A DNA stretch of 8,651 bases from Clostridia bacterium (GCA_029239935.1 JARBTY010000125.1:1-8651); one strand, 5' to 3'. Numbered from the stretch's first letter, positions 1 to 6,950 are shown. A program made the numbers and translations. Notes: generated by a model from the letters alone, not told the origin.

Positions 1-832
1 ATTAAATGATAAAAATGTTCAGTTGCTGAATGCTAAAAAATTAACTATTTTAGATGCCATTGTTGCATCAGGTATTGAACATACAGATATTTTCCCAAAA
101 CGTGGAAAAACCCTGATGTTTAAGTTGGATGGTTCGCGGATGCGTATCAAAGGGGAAAACGGCGTTTCAGCTGATATTTTTCTAAATGGCAAGCCAGCAA
201 CAATCAATGATAGTGTAGCAGAAGATGATAGCATCAAAGTTGTTAAGGCGGTTCACGGCAAAGATGGCAAAGCAGATCTTACACACTATATCAAAGAAAC
301 CTTTACGGTTTATGTGAATGGTGAAAAGTTTACTATTCCTATTGTCTTGGTAAATGGTGACTGCATGCCAGAAAATTATAGTATACAAGAAAACGATGAT
401 ATTCATATGATTCACCCCCATCATGTGGGAGAACTGCTTGATTACCTGAGAATTGACTGTCAGGGTAAAATGGTTACAGTTAATTTTAATAAAGCAGAGC
501 CTGAGCATAAATTGTATGACGGAGCATCTATTTTAATTGATGAACTCAGCCACCAGGGGCAGGCGGTTTTAGAAGCGCCTTTAGCAGATACTATACAAAC
601 AAGTGAAAAAGAGCCTGCTCAAATAGACCGGTTACAGATTACAGTTAATGGGGCACAAGTCATATTACCATCAAAGGAAATGCCCTATATGCTTGCAAGT
701 ATATTTGATTATATAGCTTTTGATCTAACAAAGCCGCAAGGAACCATTCAGCTTATTAAAAATGGCAGTCCGGCAGCATTAACAGATAGTCTAGAAAATA
801 AAGACGTGTTAGAAATCTATTGGAAAAAATAA
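1..832 (+). CDS. C-terminal part of a large FtsA-domain-like protein (5' end outside the window)
   Basis: The reading frame is open to the left edge (first whole codon at base 2) and ends with TAA at 830-832, giving about 276 visible residues. A TTG at 23 is possible on paper but has no ribosome binding site, so the gene very probably starts upstream. No catalytic motif is visible. The segment has three similar modules, each with one or two 'NG' turns followed by a D-x-I/L-x-I/V end: 'FLNGKPAT...DDSIKVV', 'YVNGEKFTIP...NDDIHMI' and 'TVNGAQVILP...KDVLEIYWKK'. These resemble small beta-grasp (ThiS/TGS-like) folds. From memory of the family, the ending 'FDYIAFDLTKPQG...DVLEIYWKK' matches the C-terminal tails of long clostridial proteins annotated as cell division FtsA-domain proteins, whose N-terminal half is an actin-like ATPase. 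That half lies outside the window, so the name is inferred. The gene is first of five co-directional genes and ends 13 bases before the ACT-domain gene. Confidence 0.6.
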   Translation, partial: LNDKNVQLLNAKKLTILDAIVASGIEHTDIFPKRGKTLMFKLDGSRMRIKGENGVSADIFLNGKPATINDSVAEDDSIKVVKAVHGKDGKADLTHYIKETFTVYVNGEKFTIPIVLVNGDCMPENYSIQENDDIHMIHPHHVGELLDYLRIDCQGKMVTVNFNKAEPEHKLYDGASILIDELSHQGQAVLEAPLADTIQTSEKEPAQIDRLQITVNGAQVILPSKEMPYMLASIFDYIAFDLTKPQGTIQLIKNGSPAALTDSLENKDVLEIYWKK

Positions 833-833
833 C

Positions 834-840
834 AGGAGGA
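834..840 (+). promoter_or_regulatory. Ribosome binding site of the ACT-domain gene
   Basis: AGGAGGA lies 5 bases before the ATG at 846 and directly follows the stop codon of the upstream gene. It is a near-perfect match to the anti-Shine-Dalgarno sequence and supports translation of the small downstream gene as part of the same mRNA. Confidence 0.8.
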
Positions 841-845
841 TTCAA

Positions 846-1115
846 ATGAAAGGCATTATAACAGTTATTGGAAAAGATAAGGTTGGTATCATCGGAAAGG
901 TATGTACATTATTAAGTGATCAAAATGTAAATATATTGGATATTTCTCAAACCATATTACAGGGGTATTTTAATATGCTTATGGTTGTTGATTTAACCCA
1001 TACTCAAGTGGACTTTGTTGAGCTAGTAGATAAGCTTTCAGAACTTGGAAAAGCTATTGAAGTGGATATTAAGCTTCAGCATCAAGATATATTTGACTGC
1101 ATGCATAGGATTTAA
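846..1115 (+). CDS. ACT-domain protein, UPF0237 family
   Basis: This 89-residue protein is a single stand-alone ACT domain. The N-terminus 'ITVIGKDKVGIIGKV' (residues 4-18) is the first beta strand plus the glycine-bearing ligand loop of ACT domains. 'NVNILDISQTIL' (residues 28-39) is the second strand, and the tail 'DIFDCMHRI' is typical of the UPF0237 family. The length is normal for that family. ACT domains usually bind amino acids or other small ligands and pass the signal to a partner; related domains occur in the glycine-cleavage regulator GcvR. No specific ligand is known to me for UPF0237. The gene is followed after 37 bases by a DUF711 (UPF0210) gene, a pairing also found in streptococci and other Firmicutes, which suggests the two proteins act together. 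The start is fixed by the strong ribosome binding site at 834-840. The family call is firm; the biological role is unknown. Confidence 0.92.
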   Translation: MKGIITVIGKDKVGIIGKVCTLLSDQNVNILDISQTILQGYFNMLMVVDLTHTQVDFVELVDKLSELGKAIEVDIKLQHQDIFDCMHRI

Positions 1116-1152
1116 TAAATAGAGGCTTGTAACATTAGAAAGGGAAAAACAT

Positions 1153-2511
1153 ATGATATCAAGATTTGAAGTGCAAGAAACCAATAAGATGATTCAAGAA
1201 GCAAATTTAGACATTCGTACCATTACGATGGGGATTAATTTATTAGATTGTATATCAGATGATATGGATAGATTATGCAATAATATCTATGAAAAAATAA
1301 CGACTAGAGCTGAACATTTGGTAGAAACAGGGGAAAATATTTCTAAAAAATATGGTATTCCAATTGTTAATAAGAGAATTTCTGTAACGCCCATAGCACT
1401 TATAGGGGGAGCTACAAAAGCAGATTCTTATGTACCTATTGCAAAAGCCCTGGATAAAGCAGCCAAAACAGTGGGTATCAATTTTATAGGCGGATTTTCA
1501 GCACTTGTGCATAAAGGCTGTTCACCTGCAGATACTGTACTTATCGAGTCCATTCCAGAGGCACTGGATGTTACGGAAAGAGTATGTGCTTCAATTAATC
1601 TAGGAACGACTCGTACGGGCATTAATATGGATGCAGTTAGGCGAGTGGGAGAAATCATTAAAGCAACAGCTCTTCGCACAGCGGACAGAAACAGCATAGG
1701 ATGTGCTAAGTTTGTTGTGTTCTGTAATGCGCCAGAAGACAATCCTTTTATGGCAGGTGCTTTTCATGGGGTAGGAGAAAACGATGTAGTTATTAACGTT
1801 GGTGTAAGCGGTCCAGGAGTTGTTAAAAAGGCTTTGGAAGGTGTAAGAGGACAGGATTTTGAAGCTATGTGCGAAGCTGTAAAAAGGACTGCATTTAAGA
1901 TTACAAGGGCAGGGCAAATGGTCGCAAAAGAAGCAGCACAAACACTCAATGTGCCTTTTGGAATTATAGATTTATCGCTTGCCCCTACTCCGGCTGTAGG
2001 AGACAGTATAGCCGAAATTATTGAAGAAATGGGTATTGAAATGACCGGTGCGCCCGGAACAACAGCAGCTTTAGCTATTTTGAACGACTGTGTGAAAAAA
2101 GGCGGTGTTATGGCATCTTCCAGTGTAGGCGGATTAAGCGGTGCTTTTATTCCAGTAAGTGAAGACCATGCGATGATCCGTGCAGCAGAAAAAGGTGCAC
2201 TTACCATTGAAAAGCTTGAGGCTATGACATGTGTATGCTCAGTAGGCCTTGATATGGTTGCAATTCCAGGAGATACCAGTGCATCTACTATCTCGGGAAT
2301 TATTGCTGATGAAATGGCTATTGGGATGATTAATGCCAAAACAACCGCAGTGCGTATTATACCTGTAGTAGGTAAAACAGTAGGTGATCAGGTAGAATTT
2401 GGAGGTCTATTAGGGTATGCGCCTATTATGGCTGTTAACCCTTATAAATGTGATAAATTTATTGCCAGAGGTGGAAGAATACCTGCACCAATCCATAGCT
2501 TTAAAAACTAA
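1153..2511 (+). CDS. DUF711 / UPF0210 (PFL family) protein
   Basis: This 452-residue protein matches the DUF711/UPF0210 family over its full length. Recognisable blocks are '[12 protein letters not shown]' (residues 75-86), '[12 protein letters not shown]' (111-122), '[15 protein letters not shown]' (156-170), '[17 protein letters not shown]' (190-206), '[11 protein letters not shown]' (214-224), '[13 protein letters not shown]' (298-310) and the conserved C-terminus '[12 protein letters not shown]' (441-452). The family is usually described as distantly related in fold to pyruvate formate-lyase and is often named 'PFL family protein'. I do not see the glycyl-radical loop near the C-terminus or a Cys-Cys active-site pair, so pyruvate formate-lyase activity should not be assumed. 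It is probably cytosolic, with no signal peptide or membrane segment. The ATG at 1153 has GAAAGGG about 8 bases upstream. It lies between the ACT gene and pepD, most likely in one operon. Membership is secure; no reaction is known to me. Confidence 0.93.
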   Translation: MISRFEVQETNKMIQEANLDIRTITMGINLLDCISDDMDRLCNNIYEKITTRAEHLVETGENISKKYGIPIVNKRISVTPIALIGGATKADSYVPIAKALDKAAKTVGINFIGGFSALVHKGCSPADTVLIESIPEALDVTERVCASINLGTTRTGINMDAVRRVGEIIKATALRTADRNSIGCAKFVVFCNAPEDNPFMAGAFHGVGENDVVINVGVSGPGVVKKALEGVRGQDFEAMCEAVKRTAFKITRAGQMVAKEAAQTLNVPFGIIDLSLAPTPAVGDSIAEIIEEMGIEMTGAPGTTAALAILNDCVKKGGVMASSSVGGLSGAFIPVSEDHAMIRAAEKGALTIEKLEAMTCVCSVGLDMVAIPGDTSASTISGIIADEMAIGMINAKTTAVRIIPVVGKTVGDQVEFGGLLGYAPIMAVNPYKCDKFIARGGRIPAPIHSFKN

Positions 2512-2522
2512 TTTTATAAAAT

Positions 2523-2528
2523 AAGGGG
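2523..2528 (+). promoter_or_regulatory. Ribosome binding site that fixes the GTG start of pepD
   Basis: AAGGGG lies 10 bases before the GTG at 2539. The first in-frame ATG comes only at residue 36, inside the conserved N-terminal M20 region, so the GTG with this site is the best start. Confidence 0.65.
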
Positions 2529-2538
2529 CATAGTTATA

Positions 2539-3993
2539 GTGAAAATTTTAAAAGACTTAGAACCTGCAAGTATATTTGAATATTTTGAACAAATCAGTGC
2601 TATCCCAAGAGGCTCTGGAAGTGAAAAAGCAATAAGCGACTTTATGGTTTCTTTTGCTGAAAATCTTGGATTATGGGTTAGACAAGATGAAGCTTATAAT
2701 ATTTATATTAAAAAACCGGCTTCTCCAGGTTATGAGAAAGCACCAGTTGTTATCTTACAAGGCCATATGGATATGGTATGTGAAAAAAATAAAGAGGTTT
2801 TACATGATTTTGAGACAGAGGGACTTAAGTTAACAATAGATGGAGATTATATCCGGGCCCAAGGGACAACGCTTGGTGCCGATAATGGGATCGCTATTGC
2901 TTATCAGATGGCCGTACTTGCTGACCAAACTTTAAAACATCCGGCCCTTGAAATATTGATGACGACTGATGAAGAAAGAGGTATGACGGGGGTTTCACTC
3001 CTTCATCCAGAGTATTTGGAGGGCAAGATACTGATTAACCTGGATACGGACGTAGAGGGTGAATTTTTGGTAAGCTGTGCAGGGGGTGTCAGAGCATATA
3101 TTACCTTGCCGTTAGTCTATGAGCCTATAAGTCAGACCGCGAAGACCTACTCATTGCGGATAAATGGTCTGCTAGGCGGACACTCAGGAGCAGATATTCA
3201 TTTGGAGAGAGCTAATGCACATATTGTTATGGGCAGAGTGCTAGGGCAGCTTAGAAAACAATTTCCTTTTGGTCTATGTGAGATCATTGGCGGCACAAAA
3301 GATAATGTCATTACAAGAGAATGTGAAGTCATACTTGCCATAGAGTCTGGTGAAGAATCTTTATTGCAACATGCTGTTAAAGCTTTTGAAAGTGTACTCA
3401 AAAATGAATACAGCGAGCATGATGGTCAAATAAATATCACCTTTACAGAAGTTAATCATAACGGCGCTGTATTTAACCAAGAAACAGCAGATAAAATCAT
3501 TGATTTACTGATGGTCATTCCAAATGGTATTATCAGCTTTGATCAATGTATGGCGGGACTTGTTCAAACATCACTTAATCTAGGCATTATACAGGAACAG
3601 GGAGATAAAATCAAATTTGGAAGTGCTATCCGCAGTTCGCTGCCTTCTAAAAAACAAGAATTAATCCATAAACTTGAAATACTCAGTAAAAGGTTTGGAG
3701 GAGCATTTACCATAAGTGGAGACTACCCGGCATGGGAATACAGTAAGGAATCCTCTATAAGAACATTAGCTGGGAAGCTTTATGAAGACATGTATGGTAA
3801 AGAACCTTCTGTTAAAGCAATTCATGCAGGACTTGAATGTGGCTTTATTTCTCAAAAGATACCGGCGCTTGATATGATTGCTTTTGGGCCAGATGTTAAA
3901 GATATCCATTCCCCACAAGAACGGGTAAGTATTTCTTCGATGATAAGAGTTTATGAATATCTTATTAAGCTTTTGGAGAATATAGTTATTTAG
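2539..3993 (+). CDS. pepD: Aminoacyl-histidine dipeptidase (M20 family, Xaa-His dipeptidase)
   Basis: This 484-residue protein has the normal length and full motif set of PepD (peptidase family M20). PepD enzymes are cytosolic dinuclear zinc dipeptidases that cleave carnosine-like Xaa-His and other dipeptides. Predicted metal and catalytic residues are His76 and Asp78 in 'QGHMDMV', Asp115 in 'TLGADNGIA', the Glu145-Glu146 pair in 'TTDEERGMTG', Asp169 in 'LINLDTD' and His457 in 'KDIHSPQER'. Their spacing agrees with that of characterised PepD enzymes. The dimerisation (lid) domain falls roughly at residues 185-395, starting near 'CAGGVRAYI' and including 'GGHSGADIH' (213-221). The N-terminal 'ILKDLEPASIFEYFEQISAIPRGSGSE' is typical and supports the GTG start. 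It begins 27 bases after the DUF711 gene and ends 22 bases before the AI-2E-family gene, so co-transcription is likely. The role is probably peptide turnover; a link to the ACT/DUF711 pair is only positional. Confidence 0.95.
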   Translation: MKILKDLEPASIFEYFEQISAIPRGSGSEKAISDFMVSFAENLGLWVRQDEAYNIYIKKPASPGYEKAPVVILQGHMDMVCEKNKEVLHDFETEGLKLTIDGDYIRAQGTTLGADNGIAIAYQMAVLADQTLKHPALEILMTTDEERGMTGVSLLHPEYLEGKILINLDTDVEGEFLVSCAGGVRAYITLPLVYEPISQTAKTYSLRINGLLGGHSGADIHLERANAHIVMGRVLGQLRKQFPFGLCEIIGGTKDNVITRECEVILAIESGEESLLQHAVKAFESVLKNEYSEHDGQINITFTEVNHNGAVFNQETADKIIDLLMVIPNGIISFDQCMAGLVQTSLNLGIIQEQGDKIKFGSAIRSSLPSKKQELIHKLEILSKRFGGAFTISGDYPAWEYSKESSIRTLAGKLYEDMYGKEPSVKAIHAGLECGFISQKIPALDMIAFGPDVKDIHSPQERVSISSMIRVYEYLIKLLENIVI

Positions 3994-4015
3994 TAATACG
4001 TGGAGGTGCGTCAAG

Positions 4016-5233
4016 ATGAAACTAGAAAAAAATAATAAATATTTTACAATAGCTGTTTATACTGTTTTAGCAGGTATAACTCTTTTAATTGCTGCTTTGG
4101 GAATTTTTCATTTCAAGGAAGTATTGGCATTTTTTATAAAAATATTAGGAACCATTTATAGACTATTAAAACCACTTATTATTGGTGGCATTATAGCTTA
4201 TCTGTTGGATCCGATTGTAGAATTTTATGAAAAGCGCTGTCAAAACAAAAAAATATTTCATTTTAAAACTAACTGGTTTCATCTTGGGAAAAAGCGTTTG
4301 CCTATGAAGCAAGGAGAGGCAAAAAAGCATCTAAGAACAATGCCGACTTTGTTAACGACCTTTACACTAATCGCTCTCATAGGATTGTTTATCCTTATAG
4401 TTGCTATGAATGTTAAAAATGTACTTGGGACGACCTCTATTCGCAATATTTCTTCTGGTATCGATAAGTATATTGCTTATTTTGAAAATATGTTAGGACA
4501 AGTCACAAGTTTTGCAGACCGTATGCCTTTTTTATCCGACACAAATGATGTTGTTCAAGATGTTTACAACTATATTAATGGGTTTATTGCGGTCTTATCC
4601 AATAAAGTGGTTCATTTCTTTGCCGTGCTTGGGGCCAATGCGATGAATATTTTATTGGCATTTGTCATTGCATTTTATTTACTTCAAGATAAAAAGAGAA
4701 CACTTTTATTAATCAATAAGATTTATAAATCTATTTTGCCTGAAAAGGTATACAGGGTTGTCAAAGTATTAGGAAGTGATATTGATTATGTATTTTCTAA
4801 CTATATCAGAGGACAAATGATTGATGCGGTCATCATTGCGATACTTACTAGCCTTGCGCTGACGCTTATTAAGATGGATTTTGCGATTATTATTGGTATT
4901 GTAGCAGGTCTTTTTAATCTTATACCTTACTTTGGCCCAGTGGTGGGATTTGTATTAGCCGGGCTGATTGGACTTGTAGATGGTAATCCAATGAAAGCGA
5001 TATATGGTGTTGCAGCTTTAATGATTATTCAGCAAATTGATGGTTGGATTATCGTTCCAAAAGTAGTGGGGGGGAGTGTGAAACTGCACCCCGTTGTGGT
5101 ACTGCTCTCCATATTAATTGGGGGCAGCTTATTTGGACTTGCAGGAATGCTGCTGGGGGTACCGGTTGCAGCGTTTATAAGATTGGTGATTTTGAGATAT
5201 ATGAAAGATACCGTAGATGTAGAAGAGCATTAA
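4016..5233 (+). CDS. AI-2E family / PerM-type membrane transporter
   Basis: This 405-residue integral membrane protein belongs to the AI-2E transporter (formerly UPF0118, PerM/YtvI-like) family. Hydrophobic segments lie near residues 11-31, 52-65, 112-132, 205-223, 268-285, 289-320, 327-345 and 359-392, about eight in all. Diagnostic motifs are 'NYIRGQMIDA' (262-271), 'FNLIPYFGPVVG' (300-311), 'PKVVGGSVKLHPVVVLL' (348-364) and 'GGSLFGLAGMLLGVPVAA' (369-386). Some family members export autoinducer-2 and others are Na+(Li+)/H+ antiporters, so the substrate here cannot be read from sequence. Residues 72-108, between the second and third hydrophobic segments, form a Lys/Arg/His-rich and presumably cytoplasmic loop. 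GGAGG at 4002-4006 precedes the ATG by 9 bases. It is the last gene of the rightward unit, and its stop codon is inside the terminator inverted repeat. No luxS gene or other quorum-sensing gene is visible. Confidence 0.92.
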   Translation: MKLEKNNKYFTIAVYTVLAGITLLIAALGIFHFKEVLAFFIKILGTIYRLLKPLIIGGIIAYLLDPIVEFYEKRCQNKKIFHFKTNWFHLGKKRLPMKQGEAKKHLRTMPTLLTTFTLIALIGLFILIVAMNVKNVLGTTSIRNISSGIDKYIAYFENMLGQVTSFADRMPFLSDTNDVVQDVYNYINGFIAVLSNKVVHFFAVLGANAMNILLAFVIAFYLLQDKKRTLLLINKIYKSILPEKVYRVVKVLGSDIDYVFSNYIRGQMIDAVIIAILTSLALTLIKMDFAIIIGIVAGLFNLIPYFGPVVGFVLAGLIGLVDGNPMKAIYGVAALMIIQQIDGWIIVPKVVGGSVKLHPVVVLLSILIGGSLFGLAGMLLGVPVAAFIRLVILRYMKDTVDVEEH

Positions 5234-5268
5234 AACAAGAGAGGCAGGATTGCCTCTCTTGTTTTAAT
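5229..5268. terminator. Bidirectional intrinsic terminator between convergent genes
   Basis: An 18-bp perfect inverted repeat (5229-5246 and 5251-5268) encloses a 4-base loop GGAT. The core AGAGAGGCA/TGCCTCTCT is flanked by AAAAC on the left and GTTTT on the right, so the hairpin ends in a T-run when read on either strand. It overlaps the TAA stop of the AI-2E-family gene and ends 15 bases before the last base of the convergent tyrS, which fits termination of both transcripts. Confidence 0.9.
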
Positions 5269-5283
5269 TTGCAGAAATACGTT

Positions 5284-6507
5284 TTAGTTTAGAGAAATAC
5301 GGTGAAAAACTTTTTTACCCTTTTGAATCATCAGGGAATTATCCTTGAAGTGATCAATCGTTAAGATAAGGGCTGGATCTGTTACAGGAATGCCATCTAT
5401 TTTGATACCATTTTGAGTAATAAGACGTCTGGCTTCTGAACGTGAAGGAACCAATTTAGCTTTTTCTAAAAGTGTAATAATATCTAAATTGGCAGTTAGT
5501 TCATCAGCGCTAAGCTGAGTTGTTGGAATAGAGCCACCAGATGCACCACCCATAAATAATGCTTTGGCAGCAGTATCAGCTTTTACAGCCTCTTCTTCGC
5601 CATGTACAATCTTTGTAATTTCAAAAGCAAGTTTTTCTTTTGCTTTATTGATATCAGCACCTTGCAGAGCTCCCAAAGCCTCAACCTCCTCCATCGGTAA
5701 AAAGGTAAGCAGCGCTAAGCATTTTTTAACATCGGCATCAGCTGTATTGCGCCAATATTGGTAAAACTCATAAGGAGATGTTTTTTCAGGGTCAAGCCAT
5801 AGAGCACCCTTTTCAGTTTTCCCCATTTTTTTACCTTCGCTGGTTGTCAAAAGAGAAAAAGTCATACCAAAGGAAGTATCACCATGTAACCTTCTTACAA
5901 GTTCTACGCCACCTAAAATATTGGACCACTGATCATTGCCGCCTAATTGCAGCTTGCAGTTATATTTACGGTAAAGTTCCAGAAAATCATAAGATTGCAT
6001 CAACATATAATTAAATTCTAAAAAAGATAACCCCTTTTCAAGCCTTTGTTTAAAGCACTCAAAAGTTAGCATACGATTGACAGAAAAATGAACGCCTATT
6101 TCTCTTAAAAAATCCACGTAATTAAGGTTAAGCAGCCAATCCGCATTATTAACCATAATTGCCGCATCGTTTTCGAAAGAAATAAATTTGGAAAGCTGTT
6201 TTTTAAAACAACTTACGTTGTGTTCAATAATCTCGGGAGTCATCATCTTACGCATATCTGTTTTGCCAGTAGGGTCTCCTACCATGGCTGTTCCGCCCCC
6301 AATAAGGACGATGGGTCTATGACCTGCTTTCTGCATATGTGACATAGCCATAACGGTTACAAAATGTCCGACATGAAGGCTGTCAGCAGTAGGGTCAAAG
6401 CCTATATAAAAAGTTACTTTCTCCTTGGTCAAAAGTGCTTTGATTTCCTCTGCATGGGTCATTTGCTGGGTAAAACCGCGTTCTAATAAAACATCATAAG
6501 CATTCAT
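5284..6507 (-). CDS. tyrS: Tyrosyl-tRNA synthetase
   Basis: This 407-residue protein is a class Ic aminoacyl-tRNA synthetase that activates tyrosine with ATP and charges tRNA-Tyr in the cytosol. The signature HIGH motif appears as HVGH (residues 45-48) and the KMSKS-type loop as KMGKT (227-231). Tyrosine-pocket residues known from the bacterial enzyme are in place: Tyr34 in 'FYIGFDPT', Asp78 in '[10 protein letters not shown]', and Tyr167, Gln171 and Asp174 in 'YMLMQSYDF'. 'LGGNDQW' (188-194) is also present. The C-terminal 60 or so residues, '[23 protein letters not shown]' onward, form the S4-like tRNA-binding domain. Length and domain order are normal for the TyrS type. The ATG at 6507-6505 has GGAGGC (6520-6515) 7 bases upstream. 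It is monocistronic as far as visible, convergent with the AI-2E-family gene and divergent from the debranching-enzyme gene. Expression is predicted to depend on the T-box leader at 6575-6785. Confidence 0.98.
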   Translation of the reverse strand: MNAYDVLLERGFTQQMTHAEEIKALLTKEKVTFYIGFDPTADSLHVGHFVTVMAMSHMQKAGHRPIVLIGGGTAMVGDPTGKTDMRKMMTPEIIEHNVSCFKKQLSKFISFENDAAIMVNNADWLLNLNYVDFLREIGVHFSVNRMLTFECFKQRLEKGLSFLEFNYMLMQSYDFLELYRKYNCKLQLGGNDQWSNILGGVELVRRLHGDTSFGMTFSLLTTSEGKKMGKTEKGALWLDPEKTSPYEFYQYWRNTADADVKKCLALLTFLPMEEVEALGALQGADINKAKEKLAFEITKIVHGEEEAVKADTAAKALFMGGASGGSIPTTQLSADELTANLDIITLLEKAKLVPSRSEARRLITQNGIKIDGIPVTDPALILTIDHFKDNSLMIQKGKKVFHRISLN

Positions 6508-6574
6508 TTTTAGTGCCTCCTACTATTTTTGATATATCATGTCTTTAACTTTTTTAAAAGCTATTTTATGAAAC

Positions 6575-6611
6575 AAAAAAAGGGCACCTCGTCCTAAGGA
6601 CGAGATAACCC
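6575..6611 (-). terminator. T-box regulated intrinsic terminator of tyrS leader
   Basis: On the minus strand CTCGTCC (6604-6598), loop TTA and GGACGAG (6594-6588) form a 7-bp stem. It can be extended by GGG (6611-6609) with CCC (6584-6582) across a small internal loop, and is followed by seven T (6581-6575). The left arm shares CGTCC with the 3' strand of the antiterminator, so the two structures exclude each other. Confidence 0.93.
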
Positions 6612-6785
6612 GTGGTACCACCTTAATTTACAGAACATAAGTCTGCCTTTCAATCATGATAACGGATGATAGCCGGAATGATTCAACTCAAAAGGAGTAA
6701 TTCATATAATAGTTTGTATGTGTTCTCACCAGCCACACATTCTCTGCAACAATACATATTATATTACTAGGTCTTTATCAAAGTC
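6575..6785 (-). ncRNA. Tyrosine T-box riboswitch leader of tyrS
   Basis: Read on the minus strand, all main T-box parts are present. Stem I contains AGTA (6768-6765) opposite GAA (6703-6701), the paired arms ATATAAT/ATTATAT, the AGAGA element (6745-6741), and a distal ATGTGT/ACACAT helix closed by GGCTGGTGAGAA (6734-6723). A TAC tyrosine codon at 6699-6697 follows the GAA and is the likely specifier. Downstream lie a possible Stem II (AATCAT 6683-6678 with ATGATT 6657-6652) and Stem III (CAGA...TCTG). The antiterminator is standard: AAGG (6624-6621), the 7-base bulge TGGTACC (6620-6614), ACG, an 8-base loop, then CGT-CCTT (6602-6596). The bulge base TGGT matches an ACCA tRNA end, as expected for tRNA-Tyr with discriminator A. 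Uncharged tRNA-Tyr should stabilise this form and allow read-through into tyrS. Confidence 0.95.
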
Positions 6786-6808
6786 TTTAAAATATGATAT
6801 TAATAGTT

Positions 6809-6837
6809 ATGATAGCATACTCATTAATTTTTTTCAA
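6809..6837 (-). promoter_or_regulatory. Sigma-A type promoter of the tyrS T-box transcript
   Basis: The minus strand has TTGAAA (6837-6832) as a -35 element, a 17-base spacer, and TATCAT (6814-6809) as a -10 element, preceded directly by TGC (an extended -10). Transcription would start near 6802, just ahead of Stem I of the T-box, as expected for this leader type. Confidence 0.8.
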
Positions 6838-6892
6838 GTGAATAAGTAAAGCTTAATCGTATAACAATAGTTTATGTAGAAATAAGATTAAA

Positions 6893-6903
6893 TATGCTAT
6901 AAG
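6893..6903 (+). promoter_or_regulatory. Probable extended -10 promoter of the debranching-enzyme gene
   Basis: TATGC-TATAAG has TG at 6895-6896 and the -10 hexamer TATAAG at 6898-6903. The region 17 bases upstream (TGTAGA, 6875-6880) is a weak -35 match (3 of 6), so the promoter would rely on the extended -10. The predicted start near 6910 leaves an untranslated leader of about 48 bases with no obvious terminator or riboswitch. It is divergent from the tyrS promoter, with the two -10 elements about 85 bases apart. Confidence 0.5.
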
Positions 6904-6943
6904 ATAGAACTGTGAAACATTCGTGTAGACAGTATAAATTTTC

Positions 6944-6950
6944 AGGGGGA
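6944..6950 (+). promoter_or_regulatory. Ribosome binding site of the debranching-enzyme gene
   Basis: AGGGGGA lies 7 bases before the ATG at 6958. It is a purine-rich, slightly non-canonical Shine-Dalgarno site with good spacing, and it supports this ATG as the start. Confidence 0.7.

Noticed and set aside
23..25. TTG at 23 as the true start of the first gene
   Set aside because: The frame is open to the left edge, no Shine-Dalgarno sequence precedes the TTG, and the protein resembles the tail of a longer protein.
1764..2339. A 191-codon open frame on the minus strand inside the DUF711 gene
   Set aside because: It is fully antisense to a clearly conserved gene, has low-complexity Ser/Ile/Ala/Pro-rich composition and has no convincing ribosome binding site. 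It is a by-product of codon use on the other strand.
2407..2511. Glycyl-radical active site at the C-terminus of the 'PFL family' protein
   Set aside because: The C-terminus '[12 protein letters not shown]' is the DUF711 ending and lacks the RVxGY-type glycyl-radical loop, so radical enzyme chemistry is not supported.
5068..5074. Run of seven G as a possible programmed frameshift site in the AI-2E-family gene
   Set aside because: The normal frame reads through the run (Val-Val-Gly-Gly-Ser-Val) into the conserved 'GGSLFGLAGMLLGVP' motif, and no stimulatory structure or meaningful alternative product is evident.
5044..5292. An overlapping plus-strand open frame at the end of the AI-2E-family gene
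   Set aside because: It is out of frame within a conserved transporter coding region, runs through the terminator hairpin, and its translation (Cys/Arg-rich, no domain) matches nothing known.
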